This document shows positions 55,389 through 63,838 of a stretch of 64,000 bases of DNA, piece by piece (the first letter of the stretch is position 1; every line of letters starts with the position of its first letter). Below the pieces are notes generated by a model. The model worked only from the letters and a program-made list of their open reading frames with translations, was not told the origin of the DNA and did no database searches. A program made the position numbers and the translations under genes. This DNA comes from Gracilimonas sp017641085 (GTDB lineage: Bacteria; Bacteroidota; Rhodothermia; Balneolales; Balneolaceae): NCBI RefSeq assembly GCF_046115515.1, contig NZ_CP175953.1; one strand, given 5' to 3'.

Positions 55389-56042
55389 TCAAACCCTAAA
55401 CTTCAAATACTTAATCGTCTTCCCTTTTTCCAGGTGCATGCTTTCGTAGTAGGTAATGATGGAGAGTTCGGGATCATCGGGGCGGTTTTTATGGACATTA
55501 GGCTCATCATCCAGCAGTTGCAGTCCCTCTTGGTCAATGATTTCTTTGGTGTATTCATATAGTACATCGCTGTCCGTTTTCAGGTTAATGACCGCGCCGG
55601 GCTTCATCACTTTTCGATATACTTCCAGAAACTTGGGAGCCGTCAGCCGTTTTCTCTCTTTCTTGATATAGGGATCGGAAAACACAATCCAGGCTTCATC
55701 CACTTCATCTTTGCCAAAAAATTGGTCGAGGTGATCGATATAACATCTAAGAAATCGAACATTGTCCAGATTCTTTTCCAGAGCTTCAGTAGCTCCCACC
55801 CACATCCGGTTACCTTTAATATCCAGTCCGACATAGTTTTTATCAGGGTGAAGTTGCGCCAGACCAACCGAATACTCCCCCTTCCCGCAAGCCAGTTCTA
55901 AAACAATAGGTTGATCCTTATCAAAAACTTCTGAATTCCACTTCCCCTTCGGAGCCGGGTTATCTTCATCAAAATCGGTATAAACGAGCGTGTTCTCGAG
56001 CTTGGGAAGCTCCTCCATCCGCTCTTCTTTAATCTTAGGCAT
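55389..56042 (-). CDS. trmB: tRNA (guanine-N7-)-methyltransferase
   Basis: 217 residues. The SAM site is LELACGKGEYSVGLAQLHP near residue 48, followed by GLDIKGNRMW and the family signature DEAWIVFSDPYIKKERKRL near residue 117. It methylates G46 of tRNAs. The first ATG (56042) gives a normal length; MEELPKL, eight codons in, is a possible alternative start. It lies 27 bases after the PIN gene stop. Confidence 0.93.
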   Translation of the reverse strand: MPKIKEERMEELPKLENTLVYTDFDEDNPAPKGKWNSEVFDKDQPIVLELACGKGEYSVGLAQLHPDKNYVGLDIKGNRMWVGATEALEKNLDNVRFLRCYIDHLDQFFGKDEVDEAWIVFSDPYIKKERKRLTAPKFLEVYRKVMKPGAVINLKTDSDVLYEYTKEIIDQEGLQLLDDEPNVHKNRPDDPELSIITYYESMHLEKGKTIKYLKFRV

Positions 56043-56069
56043 AGCAGATACTATTCTAAACTTAACTTA

Positions 56070-56471
56070 CTAATTAGACTTCTTAATCTTGTGCGGGTTT
56101 ATCAGTTCCAAGTTCTCTATGAAATTAAAATCAGAGATATTTCTGGTTACCAAAATGAAATCATTATTAATAGCTGTAGCTGCTATTAGTGCATCCGGTA
56201 ATTTAATCCTGTAGCTTTTTCTAATCTGAATGCATAAATCAATGATTCCCTCACTTAAACCGAGTACTTCAGAATCCCCAACAAAAGACTTAAAAATCAG
56301 CTCTTCCTGATCCGTTCCGTTATACCCCAGTACTTCAATTTTAGTTATAATCGATATGCTTGGTGTATCGTCAATAACCTGACTTAAAAATTCCATTCCA
56401 GAATCAGGAAGCCTTCCGCCTAAGAAATCAATTATGGCATTACTGTCGATCAGATATCCCGATCTTCCCAT
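56070..56471 (-). CDS. PIN-domain toxin
   Basis: 133 residues, VapC-like. The acidic catalytic positions are visible as D9 (YLIDSNAIID), E46 (TKIEVLGY), D93 (KLPDALIAATA) and D114 (RNISDF). It would act as a metal-dependent RNase. Its start overlaps the antitoxin gene by 22 bases, the usual layout of a type II toxin-antitoxin pair. A family C repeat lies about 150 bases upstream of the pair. Confidence 0.88.
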   Translation of the reverse strand: MGRSGYLIDSNAIIDFLGGRLPDSGMEFLSQVIDDTPSISIITKIEVLGYNGTDQEELIFKSFVGDSEVLGLSEGIIDLCIQIRKSYRIKLPDALIAATAINNDFILVTRNISDFNFIENLELINPHKIKKSN

Positions 56472-56674
56472 TCTTCTCGACTTTCATTAACGTAATTATT
56501 CATCTTCTTGGAGGTCTCTGATGATATTGCCCCTGCATATTTCACTGATAGCTTTTCACCTTGATGCAGATCTTCACCATCATTCTCCATAATTTTAAGA
56601 ATATCCAAATCTTCAAGATCTTTTAGAATCTTTAACGCTTTATAGTCTTTTATTTGAACCTTTATCGTTTCCAT
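56450..56674 (-). CDS. Antitoxin of the PIN toxin
   Basis: 74 residues: a short N-terminal KVQIKDYKALKILKDLEDL stretch that resembles DUF2281/antitoxin-like strands, then an acidic C-terminus (NNYVNESREEWEDRDI) that probably wraps the toxin active site. I do not recognise a named DNA-binding domain. The call rests on size, charge and the 22-base overlap with the PIN gene. Confidence 0.8.
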   Translation of the reverse strand: METIKVQIKDYKALKILKDLEDLDILKIMENDGEDLHQGEKLSVKYAGAISSETSKKMNNYVNESREEWEDRDI

Positions 56675-56821
56675 TTTTCAATATGCATTCTTTTATCCAA
56701 AGTAACGAAACGGCAGTAAAAATCATATAACCGACCATTCTATGAAAACAAGCACATGATCCTTTAATATCGCTTCATAGGCTTTTATAAACTTCAGGTT
56801 TGACCATATATCTACCAGTAC

Positions 56822-56866
56822 AGGAGTCCTTTCCCCTTACCAAGGGGAAAGACAGAAAGGGGTCTT
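56822..56866. repeat. Family C hairpin
   Basis: GGAGTCCTTTCCCCTTACC then AAGGGGAAAGACAGAAAGG, a perfect copy, between pdxH and the antitoxin gene. Confidence 0.8.
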
Positions 56867-56940
56867 ATTGATGAAGCAATCAAGTCATTTTTGGTATCGG
56901 TTTTAAGACCAAATCCATATAACTCACCTTTGATATCATC

Positions 56941-57585
56941 TCAAGGCGAAAGTCTTTTTATTTCCCACTTATTTCCTGTCAACTGATACTTAATACGGTC
57001 ATGAAGCCGGCTTCTTCGGCCCTGCCAGAATTCTACAGATTCGGGAATTACGCGATATCCACCCCAGCTTTCCGGCATTGGCACCTCTCCTTCCGGATAT
57101 TTTGCTTCAAGATCAGCAAACTTCTTTTCCAGAAATTCGCGGTTTGGCACTTCCGCGCTTTGATTGGAAGCCAACGCACCGAGCTGACTTTTATACGGCC
57201 GCTGTTTGAAATATGCTTCACTTTCTTCTTTAGGGATCTTCTCAACAGTTCCATCAATACGAACCTGCCGCTCCAGCTGTAGCCACAAAAAACAAAGGGA
57301 GGCATTCGGATTTTGCTCCAGCTCCTTCCCTTTATCACTGCCATAGTTGGTGTAGAAGATGAAGCTGCCGTCTTCCAATCCCTTCAACAGAACAATGCGT
57401 GTATGTGGTTTTTGATTAGCATCTACGGTGGCAAGGGTCATGGCATTGGGCTCGGGAACCTCCGCTTCTACTGCTTCTTCCATCCATCGCTCAAATTGTT
57501 TAAATGGATTTTTATGTACGTCCGACTCATCCAGTGAATGCTTCGAATAGTCTTCTCGCAGTTTCTGCAATTTTTCGTTTTTCAT
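56941..57585 (-). CDS. pdxH: Pyridoxamine 5'-phosphate oxidase
   Basis: 214 residues. FMN and PLP-binding motifs RIVLLKGLEDGSFIFYTNY, GSDKGKELEQNP, and the C-terminal WGGYRVIPESVEFWQGRRSR then LHDR are diagnostic of PdxH. It makes pyridoxal phosphate, the cofactor of the two DegT aminotransferases of this window. It starts 10 bases after the thioredoxin-fold gene, so the two are probably co-transcribed. Confidence 0.96.
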   Translation of the reverse strand: MKNEKLQKLREDYSKHSLDESDVHKNPFKQFERWMEEAVEAEVPEPNAMTLATVDANQKPHTRIVLLKGLEDGSFIFYTNYGSDKGKELEQNPNASLCFLWLQLERQVRIDGTVEKIPKEESEAYFKQRPYKSQLGALASNQSAEVPNREFLEKKFADLEAKYPEGEVPMPESWGGYRVIPESVEFWQGRRSRLHDRIKYQLTGNKWEIKRLSP

Positions 57586-57595
57586 TTCTTATTTA

Positions 57596-58165
57596 TCATC
57601 CAAAATATTCCGGTTCATTACCGGGTTTCCATTTAATGTTACAGCCCATACTTGGCACTTGTTGGTCTTCGGGGATTTGCTCGCCGGATAACAAGGCATC
57701 TAAGGCATTTCGAAGATCTACACCCGTAACAGGAGTGTCTTTAGATGGTCGACTGTCATCAAATTGCCCTCTGTAAACCAGCTTACGGTTTTCGTCAAAT
57801 ACAAAGAAATCCGGCGTACAAGCTGCTTTGTATGCTTTAGCCACTTCCTGACTTTCATCATACAAATACGGGAAAGGATAATCTTTCTGAGCCATTTTCT
57901 CCGGACTGTCTTGCGGGTATTTCTCTACATCATTCGAGCTTATGGCGATAAAACCTATTCCGCGGGCTATATATTCGTTAGCTACATTCACCAATTCATC
58001 TTCAATATGAAGTACATACGGACAATGATTACAAATGAACATTACCACAAACCCTTTGCTTTGATCGGCATAGCTTAACGAGAGTTTCCCGCCGTTCACG
58101 CTTGGTAGCGTGAAATCCGGTGCCTCAGTTCCTATTTCCAGCATGGTTGATGGTGTTGCAGACAT
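57596..58165 (-). CDS. Thioredoxin-fold redox protein (AhpC/TSA-like)
   Basis: 189 residues. The fold opens with GTEAPDFTLPSVNGGKLSL, followed by MFICNHCPYVLHIED, a C-x2-C pair near residues 46-49, and FFVFDENRKLVYRGQFDD. No signal peptide is seen, so it is cytoplasmic. The CNHCPYV subgroup is widespread in Bacteroidota; its partner is unknown. Divergent from the gene at 58209 with only 43 bases between. Confidence 0.87.
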   Translation of the reverse strand: MSATPSTMLEIGTEAPDFTLPSVNGGKLSLSYADQSKGFVVMFICNHCPYVLHIEDELVNVANEYIARGIGFIAISSNDVEKYPQDSPEKMAQKDYPFPYLYDESQEVAKAYKAACTPDFFVFDENRKLVYRGQFDDSRPSKDTPVTGVDLRNALDALLSGEQIPEDQQVPSMGCNIKWKPGNEPEYFG

Positions 58166-58208
58166 AATGCTCCTGACTTTTGTCGATTAATGGTTTTAAC
58201 TTCAGTGC

Positions 58209-58613
58209 ATGAAATCCATTACAAAGATATTGAATGATCGAGACAAAATTTTGTTCGAAAAAGCATTGAAGTTCTACTTCTATACTCGACAACAAGATGT
58301 CCGTAAGCTTAATTCGCAATTACAGCAACGCTTCTCTTATGCAGGGCAGGTCGCCTACTCGCTGATAGTAACCTATATTCGTGAAGGAAATTTGAAGCTG
58401 GAGTACATGGATTTTCTGAATGAAGAACTCAAGACTATGCGCGGGCTGGATTCCGAATTCCTGGAACCACTCATGATCAAGCCCCACGAAATCGATGAGA
58501 TTGAATTCAATCAGAAAATCTCCATTAAAGTGTTTGATGAAGATAACGACACCGAAATCCGGATCATCTACAGTCCGGATCAGAGCGTTGCAAAGCTTGA
58601 ACCCATGAATTAA
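58209..58613 (+). CDS. Hypothetical protein
   Basis: 134 residues, hydrophilic: a helical N-terminal half (LNDRDKILFEKALKFYFYT, then RQQDVRKLNSQLQQRFSYAG) and a beta-rich acidic C-terminal half ending in IYSPDQSVAKLEP. No family is recognised, and there are no membrane segments. It is followed after one base by a family A repeat. Confidence 0.6.
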   Translation: MKSITKILNDRDKILFEKALKFYFYTRQQDVRKLNSQLQQRFSYAGQVAYSLIVTYIREGNLKLEYMDFLNEELKTMRGLDSEFLEPLMIKPHEIDEIEFNQKISIKVFDEDNDTEIRIIYSPDQSVAKLEPMN

Positions 58614-58614
58614 C

Positions 58615-58709
58615 CCGTCATCCCGTACGAAGCGTAGCGGAGATACGGGATCTCCCTAACAACTTGGGATACCCATAACGGAGATCGCGGGTCCGCCCCC
58701 CGATGACGG
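58615..58709. repeat. Family A repeat, left of second GIY-YIG gene (copy 1)
   Basis: CCGTCATCCCGTACGAAGCG to CGATGACGG, canonical order, with a small deletion in the loop of half-unit 2. Confidence 0.85.
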
Positions 58710-58770
58710 TGTTTTAGAATAAAAGCGCACCTATATCAGAATTTCCATACTTACACAAATCCTACCACTG

Positions 58771-58866
58771 CTCGTCATTCCGTACGAAGCGTAGCGGAGA
58801 TACGGAATCTCTTTTCTCACTTGGGATACCTGCCACAGAGGTTGCTGGTCTGGTCCCGCGATGACG
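58771..58866. repeat. Family A repeat, left of second GIY-YIG gene (copy 2)
   Basis: CTCGTCATTCCGTACGAAGC to CCCGCGATGACGA. Half-unit 2 has decayed (GGTTGCTGGTCTGG). Confidence 0.8.
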
Positions 58867-58876
58867 AATGAGTTAG

Positions 58877-59170
58877 TTAACAATAAATCTCAGACCAAAG
58901 ATCTTTCATTTCAGGATTTATTGTTTTGATTAGATCAATTTTCCAGGCTCTTTTCCATTTCTTTACTCTCTTTTCTGCAGATATTGCTTCATACATTGTG
59001 GGAAATTCATCATAAAACAAAAGTTCATAAATATTGTATTTCCTGGTGAAAGATGAGCCTTCACCATTCCGGTGTTGGTACACACGCTGTAAAAGATCTG
59101 AAGTTACCCCTGTGTAAAATACGGTTCGGTGTTTATTCGAAAGAATATATATGTAACCCGATTTTGCCAT
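58877..59170 (-). CDS. Solitary GIY-YIG endonuclease
   Basis: 97 residues, one nuclease domain: GYIYILSNKHRTVFYTGVTS, LLQRVYQHRNGE with the catalytic Arg, and AEKRVKKWKRAWKIDLIKT with the metal-binding Glu. It is a paralogue of the gene at 19387 and lies between two pairs of family A repeats (58615-58866 and 59280-59536). Its own function is unknown. Confidence 0.9.
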   Translation of the reverse strand: MAKSGYIYILSNKHRTVFYTGVTSDLLQRVYQHRNGEGSSFTRKYNIYELLFYDEFPTMYEAISAEKRVKKWKRAWKIDLIKTINPEMKDLWSEIYC

Positions 59171-59279
59171 ACTTTTTTTAGCTAGTATGAGCAGGTTCAG
59201 AAGTAATCCTTACAATTTATTTTTGTGCAGGAATTTATTCGCTCCTTGCTAGTGCAATTGCTACCCTTCTTAATCCTAT

Positions 59280-59376
59280 CCGTCAACCCGTACGAAACGG
59301 AGCGGAGATACGGGATCTCCCTAACTTACTTGGGATGTCAAAAAAGGAGATCGCTGTTCCGGGCCCGCGATGACGG
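59280..59376. repeat. Family A repeat, right of second GIY-YIG gene (copy 1)
   Basis: CCGTCAACCCGTACGAAACG to CCCGCGATGACGG. It is nearly identical over its whole length to the copy at 59436, pointing to recent duplication. Confidence 0.85.
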
Positions 59377-59435
59377 TTTTTAATGTTGAATGTGATCCAT
59401 TTCTTGGTGTTGTAATCTACCCCACTCAACATACC

Positions 59436-59536
59436 CCCGTCATCCCGTACGAAACGGAGCGGAGATACGGGATCTCCCTAACTTACTTGGGATGTCAAAA
59501 AAGGAGATCGCGGGTCCGGGCCCGCGATGACGGGGT
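59436..59536. repeat. Family A repeat, right of second GIY-YIG gene (copy 2)
   Basis: CCCGTCATCCCGTACGAAAC to CCCGCGATGACGGGG. It ends next to the stop codon of the mechanosensitive channel gene and could serve as its terminator. Confidence 0.85.
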
Positions 59537-60598
59537 TCAATCCCCAACCAACTCCTGGTGCAGTGTCTCATCCCGGATAATCCCTCTTTTCTTCAATTCG
59601 GTGAGAATGAGTTCGGTCACATCACTTTGGAAAGGGAATTCATACCGAATATCCAGTACATACGCTTTCACCTTAAGCTTCAGCACAAACCGGCGTTCGT
59701 GCATTTCATTTTCCGTCATAATGCTGATGGGCTTTTTCAAGAAAACAAAGCGGGAAGCGATTACGGCCTTATATGCCACTTCTTTCACTTCCTCGACAGG
59801 GCACTCAGCCGGCAGATAAATATTTGTAACCACCAAACAATCGAGGGCGCCGGTGTTGGCATTTGATACGGCGGTTCGAATCAGTTCCCCATTGGGAATG
59901 GTAACCACAGAATCACCGGGAGTGACTATGCGGCTTGATCGCAGCCCGATTTGCTGTACTTCCCCATAATGGTCTGCAAACTGGATTTTGTCGCCCACCT
60001 GAAACGGCCGGTCCAGAATCAGCATCACCCCGCCAAATAAATTCTTGAGCACGTCCTGCGAAGCAAGCCCAACCGCAATACCCACCGAAGCCATCACCGT
60101 GATTATGGTTGCATAAGGCGGCTGAATGATACCCGCGATTGCTACATAAATAGCAAGGGTCCATAACACCACGCGGACAATGGGGACCATCCGTTTTATA
60201 CGGAGCCTGTATTTTGAAATACGTTCGGAAAAATTCCCCAGAATAGTACTGATGAACGATGTCACATAATAAGTAGCAATAAAAAACAGGATTATTGTGA
60301 GGACCTTCGGCCACGATATCACCTGTTCAAGCTGAGCCAGCGCCTGCTCCGCATCTCCGGAAACCTGGGTGGTATCTTCTGAAAGTCCGGCCTGCTGTTC
60401 TAACCTCATGGTTAAGGAATCGAGCCTTGACAATCGCTCATTTATCAGAGAATCTATTCTTTGGGTAAGCGTAGTATCCTGAGCCCGGGCTGAGGCAGTA
60501 TTTTGCTGAACTGTATTTTGGGCTGACAACGAACTCACTAAGCCGCCATTCAACAGCAACAGAACCAAAAGCGTCCAAATGTATTTATGCAGTGCCAT
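59537..60598 (-). CDS. MscS-family mechanosensitive channel
   Basis: 353 residues: signal peptide or first helix (1-27), a hydrophilic loop, three membrane helices (about 95-118, 137-158, 163-183), and the MscS pore signature GLASQDVLKNLFGGVMLI then RPFQVGDKI near residues 175-205, followed by the cytoplasmic beta and alpha/beta domains. It is expected to act as a tension-gated ion channel. The gene starts 3 bases after the stop of the P-loop ATPase gene, so both are one transcription unit. Confidence 0.92.
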   Translation of the reverse strand: MALHKYIWTLLVLLLLNGGLVSSLSAQNTVQQNTASARAQDTTLTQRIDSLINERLSRLDSLTMRLEQQAGLSEDTTQVSGDAEQALAQLEQVISWPKVLTIILFFIATYYVTSFISTILGNFSERISKYRLRIKRMVPIVRVVLWTLAIYVAIAGIIQPPYATIITVMASVGIAVGLASQDVLKNLFGGVMLILDRPFQVGDKIQFADHYGEVQQIGLRSSRIVTPGDSVVTIPNGELIRTAVSNANTGALDCLVVTNIYLPAECPVEEVKEVAYKAVIASRFVFLKKPISIMTENEMHERRFVLKLKVKAYVLDIRYEFPFQSDVTELILTELKKRGIIRDETLHQELVGD

Positions 60599-60601
60599 AG
60601 T

Positions 60602-63600
60602 TTAATGTATGAAATTAGCTTCTTTCAAAACCCGAACTACCTGCCTGTAAATCAGGTGATTCAGCATATATCCATGCTCAGTCTTGAACAAAATAGAGCG
60701 GGATGTTAACCGGGAAACCAGCAGTTTGCTGTCTCTCAATGGCTGATTGAGCACTTTTGCAAGGTGTTCAGGCATCAGTGAGTCATGCAGCACAAAAGCG
60801 GCCAGGGCAAATAACTCGGTACTGTCGAGTTCATCAATTCGGTTAATGGCCGTAAAGTCAAAAGGGTCGATGTAGAAATGGCTGTCGTCATATTCCCGTA
60901 TCGACCGAATCCAGAATATCATAGCAATGGAAGAATTGCCTTCACTCAATTTTGCCAGTTTTTCAAAGTACCGGTCTTGTAAATACTCCTGGGTTTTTTC
61001 TTCGTCATCCATCAGCTTGCGGAAATTACGGCTTTTCTTTGTGGCATCATCCGGCAAAAATTTAAGCTGATATCCACTCGCCCGATGCCTTTTCAGGATC
61101 AGCTCCTCAATCTGCTGGGCATTCAGGTTATCCGTTTCTACCGCGTGGGTAAAATAGTCAGCAATATTCAGCACCTTATCCAAAAACAACCAGCCATACC
61201 GGGTGGTGCTGGCTATCCACATGATTTCCTTGTTCGTTTCGGAAATCAGAAGCAGCAATTGCTCCATTGCTTCAAAACCAGAAATATTTCTGACGTAGCA
61301 ATTTTGGATATTCTCAAGGATGATCACAATCCGCTTTTTCTTTCTTTTAATGGCGGCAATGAGATCCTCTATGCTCTGCGTCTCATCCAGCTTCAGAGCA
61401 TCACTTACCTGTTCTGTGATTTCATCAGCTGTCCAAATCGTGTCCTCAAAATTGATTTCAATCACATCGTGTTTGGTGAGCACTTCTTCCATCAGCAAAG
61501 AGATGAACAAACTTTTTCCACTTCCTTTCTCCCCCACAATGGCAAAGGTTGAAGGGAAATTATTCTGCCACAGCTCATACCCTTTTTTAAACCGGTCAAA
61601 TTGTTCGGGCTTGCGAATATAAAACCGCTCGTCTATTTCTTTATTGAAATCAAAAAGCCTGCGATAGATAAATGGAAGTCCGGCGATCTGCTCATCCGTC
61701 TCTGACAAGAAAGTAGCCAGATCGGTTTTATCGCCTTCCAGTTTTTCCTTTTCAGCAAAGCCCAGAAACTTTCGGACTGCTTCCGAGTACTGTTTAATTT
61801 TTTTCCAAACAAACCGGCCGAACAGCTCCCCTTTTTCCGAAACTCGCGCCCACCAAACCTGTAGCTTCGTCTTCCAGTCCACAGCGGCCTGCTTGGCTTT
61901 ATATTCTGCGCCGGCCAGTCGGACTTCACTCACATCCTGCTTCTCCAGCAGCATGGCCAGTTTCACAAACGCTGTGTGTTGTTTTTCCTGAAGCTTGCCT
62001 TCCAGCGATTCTCTTTGTTCCCGTACATCCTCCTGCAGTTCTTCGAGCTTGGTTTTGGCTCGCTCTAATCCTTCACGGGCAACCTGAATGGGTTCTTCTT
62101 CATCCGACTTTTTGACCTCATCCGCAATCTCCAGATTGGTATATATAATCTGTGAGATTTCCTGCAGGCTTTGCATCACCTTCATTAAAAACTGTTCAGC
62201 CTTGATCTCCTTGGGCATGAATTCTTTAACAAGATGATTACTTATCACACGCTGAACCAGCACCTGCCAATCAACTTTCTCAAATTCATAACCCGGAGGT
62301 AGATGCGTCAAATCCAGCTTCTCGATGAGCGTTGCTTTTTCAGGCTGCTCGTTTGTCCACTCCGGAATGGCTGATGTAAACCGTTCAAACTTTGTGCCTA
62401 ATACGGCATCTTCGGTAAACTCACCCAGGGGCTCCAAAATCTGCTGATCTATAAATCCGATCATTTTTTCCAGATGCTCACTGCTTAGCTGTCTCACCTG
62501 TTTTATCGTCCGGTCTTCTGATTCATCAAAAATGGAAATAGCTTCCTCAAGCTGTTCCATCAATTGCTTGCCGGGCGATTCAATATGGCCCTCAAAGAAC
62601 TCCGTGATCGCCTCACTAAAACCTCCTGTCCTTTCCTCCACCATTTCATGGAGTTGCATAAACTTCATGGACAAGAACACCCGCTGCACCAACACACTCA
62701 GCAGCTCGCCCCAAACTTTGTCGTCATTCTGTCGTCGGGTCTGTATGCTGTTTTGGCGGTGAACGATCTTTGTTTTGGTGTATTCACTTACCGGTCGCTC
62801 AAAGGTACCTGTCAAAGAAACCGCGTATTCGATTTCATCACCAACGCTTTGCAGGTGCTCTTGCAGTTTTTGGGTGTGAACCGATTTCAGTTGATCCAGT
62901 TTCTGCAGGGCTTCTTGAAAAAATACCTCCAGATCTTTTTGAGTAGGAGTGATTTCGGCCGGTTCCCCGGGTGCTGACTCTTCTCCAGCACCTTCTTTCT
63001 TTTCATAGGTGATTAACCCTCCGGAATGCAGCGTCCAGGCGTCTGCTTCCATCAAAACTTCGGCTTTCAGCTTTTGAACTTCATTGCTCCATTCTCGCGC
63101 CCATTTGTCCAAGCGGAGAAGATGAATCCTGACCACAAATTGCAGGGGAATTGTTTGTTTCCATACCGGTGGTTTCTTTTCAGAACCACCAAATAATTTA
63201 CGAACTCCATTGGCCGTAGTGTTCACACCGAGCTGCATTCCCCTTGCCGAGCGCTTAAAAAGCTTTCCGATCTTTGTCATCCCGGAATCATCAGCTTGGG
63301 ACTTAAACCGGCTTTCCTGCTGAGGTAACACTACCTCTTCCTGAATTTGAGAAAGCACCGGCTTCAGGTTTTCAAGCCATTCAATCTTATTATCAGGCTT
63401 GTCCTCAGTTTCTTCCTCTTCAATGTCAGCCTGAACCTTTTCGGTAAATTTCCGCAATGCCTTTTCAATATCACCATCTTCAATGCCCGACTGAGTTTGT
63501 TTGAGTAAATCTTGCAGCTGCTGAACTTCTGCTTCCAGCCCGCTCTCCAGCTTAGCTTTCATTTCAGAAAGCCACTCATTGCGAAGCTGTTCTAAGATTG

Positions 63601-63625
63601 TATCCCGGGAATAGTCGGATTTCAT
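60602..63625 (-). CDS. Large P-loop ATPase with long coiled coil, linked to MscS channel
   Basis: 1007 residues. Residues 1-660 are mostly charged helices and predicted coiled coils, with no signal peptide and no clear membrane segment. A P-loop ATPase follows: Walker A GEKGSGKS (698-705) and a Walker B-like IVIILEN with E771, plus the sensor-like MWIASTTRYGW near residue 800. A C-terminal winged-helix-like region covers about 930-1007. The order resembles STAND/AAA switch ATPases. No described family comes to mind. Its 3-base gap to the channel gene suggests that it gates or assembles the channel, which is an inference from operon structure alone. Confidence 0.75.
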   Translation of the reverse strand: MKSDYSRDTILEQLRNEWLSEMKAKLESGLEAEVQQLQDLLKQTQSGIEDGDIEKALRKFTEKVQADIEEEETEDKPDNKIEWLENLKPVLSQIQEEVVLPQQESRFKSQADDSGMTKIGKLFKRSARGMQLGVNTTANGVRKLFGGSEKKPPVWKQTIPLQFVVRIHLLRLDKWAREWSNEVQKLKAEVLMEADAWTLHSGGLITYEKKEGAGEESAPGEPAEITPTQKDLEVFFQEALQKLDQLKSVHTQKLQEHLQSVGDEIEYAVSLTGTFERPVSEYTKTKIVHRQNSIQTRRQNDDKVWGELLSVLVQRVFLSMKFMQLHEMVEERTGGFSEAITEFFEGHIESPGKQLMEQLEEAISIFDESEDRTIKQVRQLSSEHLEKMIGFIDQQILEPLGEFTEDAVLGTKFERFTSAIPEWTNEQPEKATLIEKLDLTHLPPGYEFEKVDWQVLVQRVISNHLVKEFMPKEIKAEQFLMKVMQSLQEISQIIYTNLEIADEVKKSDEEEPIQVAREGLERAKTKLEELQEDVREQRESLEGKLQEKQHTAFVKLAMLLEKQDVSEVRLAGAEYKAKQAAVDWKTKLQVWWARVSEKGELFGRFVWKKIKQYSEAVRKFLGFAEKEKLEGDKTDLATFLSETDEQIAGLPFIYRRLFDFNKEIDERFYIRKPEQFDRFKKGYELWQNNFPSTFAIVGEKGSGKSLFISLLMEEVLTKHDVIEINFEDTIWTADEITEQVSDALKLDETQSIEDLIAAIKRKKKRIVIILENIQNCYVRNISGFEAMEQLLLLISETNKEIMWIASTTRYGWLFLDKVLNIADYFTHAVETDNLNAQQIEELILKRHRASGYQLKFLPDDATKKSRNFRKLMDDEEKTQEYLQDRYFEKLAKLSEGNSSIAMIFWIRSIREYDDSHFYIDPFDFTAINRIDELDSTELFALAAFVLHDSLMPEHLAKVLNQPLRDSKLLVSRLTSRSILFKTEHGYMLNHLIYRQVVRVLKEANFIH

Positions 63626-63838
63626 AAAGGTTAAATGGATTTCTTGGTGCAGCCTGTTCCTAAGCCGTTATTAATTGAAAACAATATATCTATTGTGTGT
63701 GCGGAAGGTATCATTAAAACTGAATTTTCACAATTTATCCTTTTTTTGGAACTCTTTCAATGGTTTGGAGAATATCTTACATTACAATCATCATCTACAA
63801 GGCAAATGACTTACCGAAATCATAACTCCGGGCTCAAT
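63626..63838. other. Divergent promoter region
   Basis: 213 bases between the ATPase gene (minus) and the secreted-protein gene (plus) must hold both promoters. I see no convincing TAnnTTTG box; AT-rich stretches near 63680 and 63735 are the likeliest places. Confidence 0.4.

Noticed and set aside
58615..59536. CRISPR array
   Set aside because: Repeats are about 97 bases, palindromic and irregularly spaced, with a gene between them and no cas genes.
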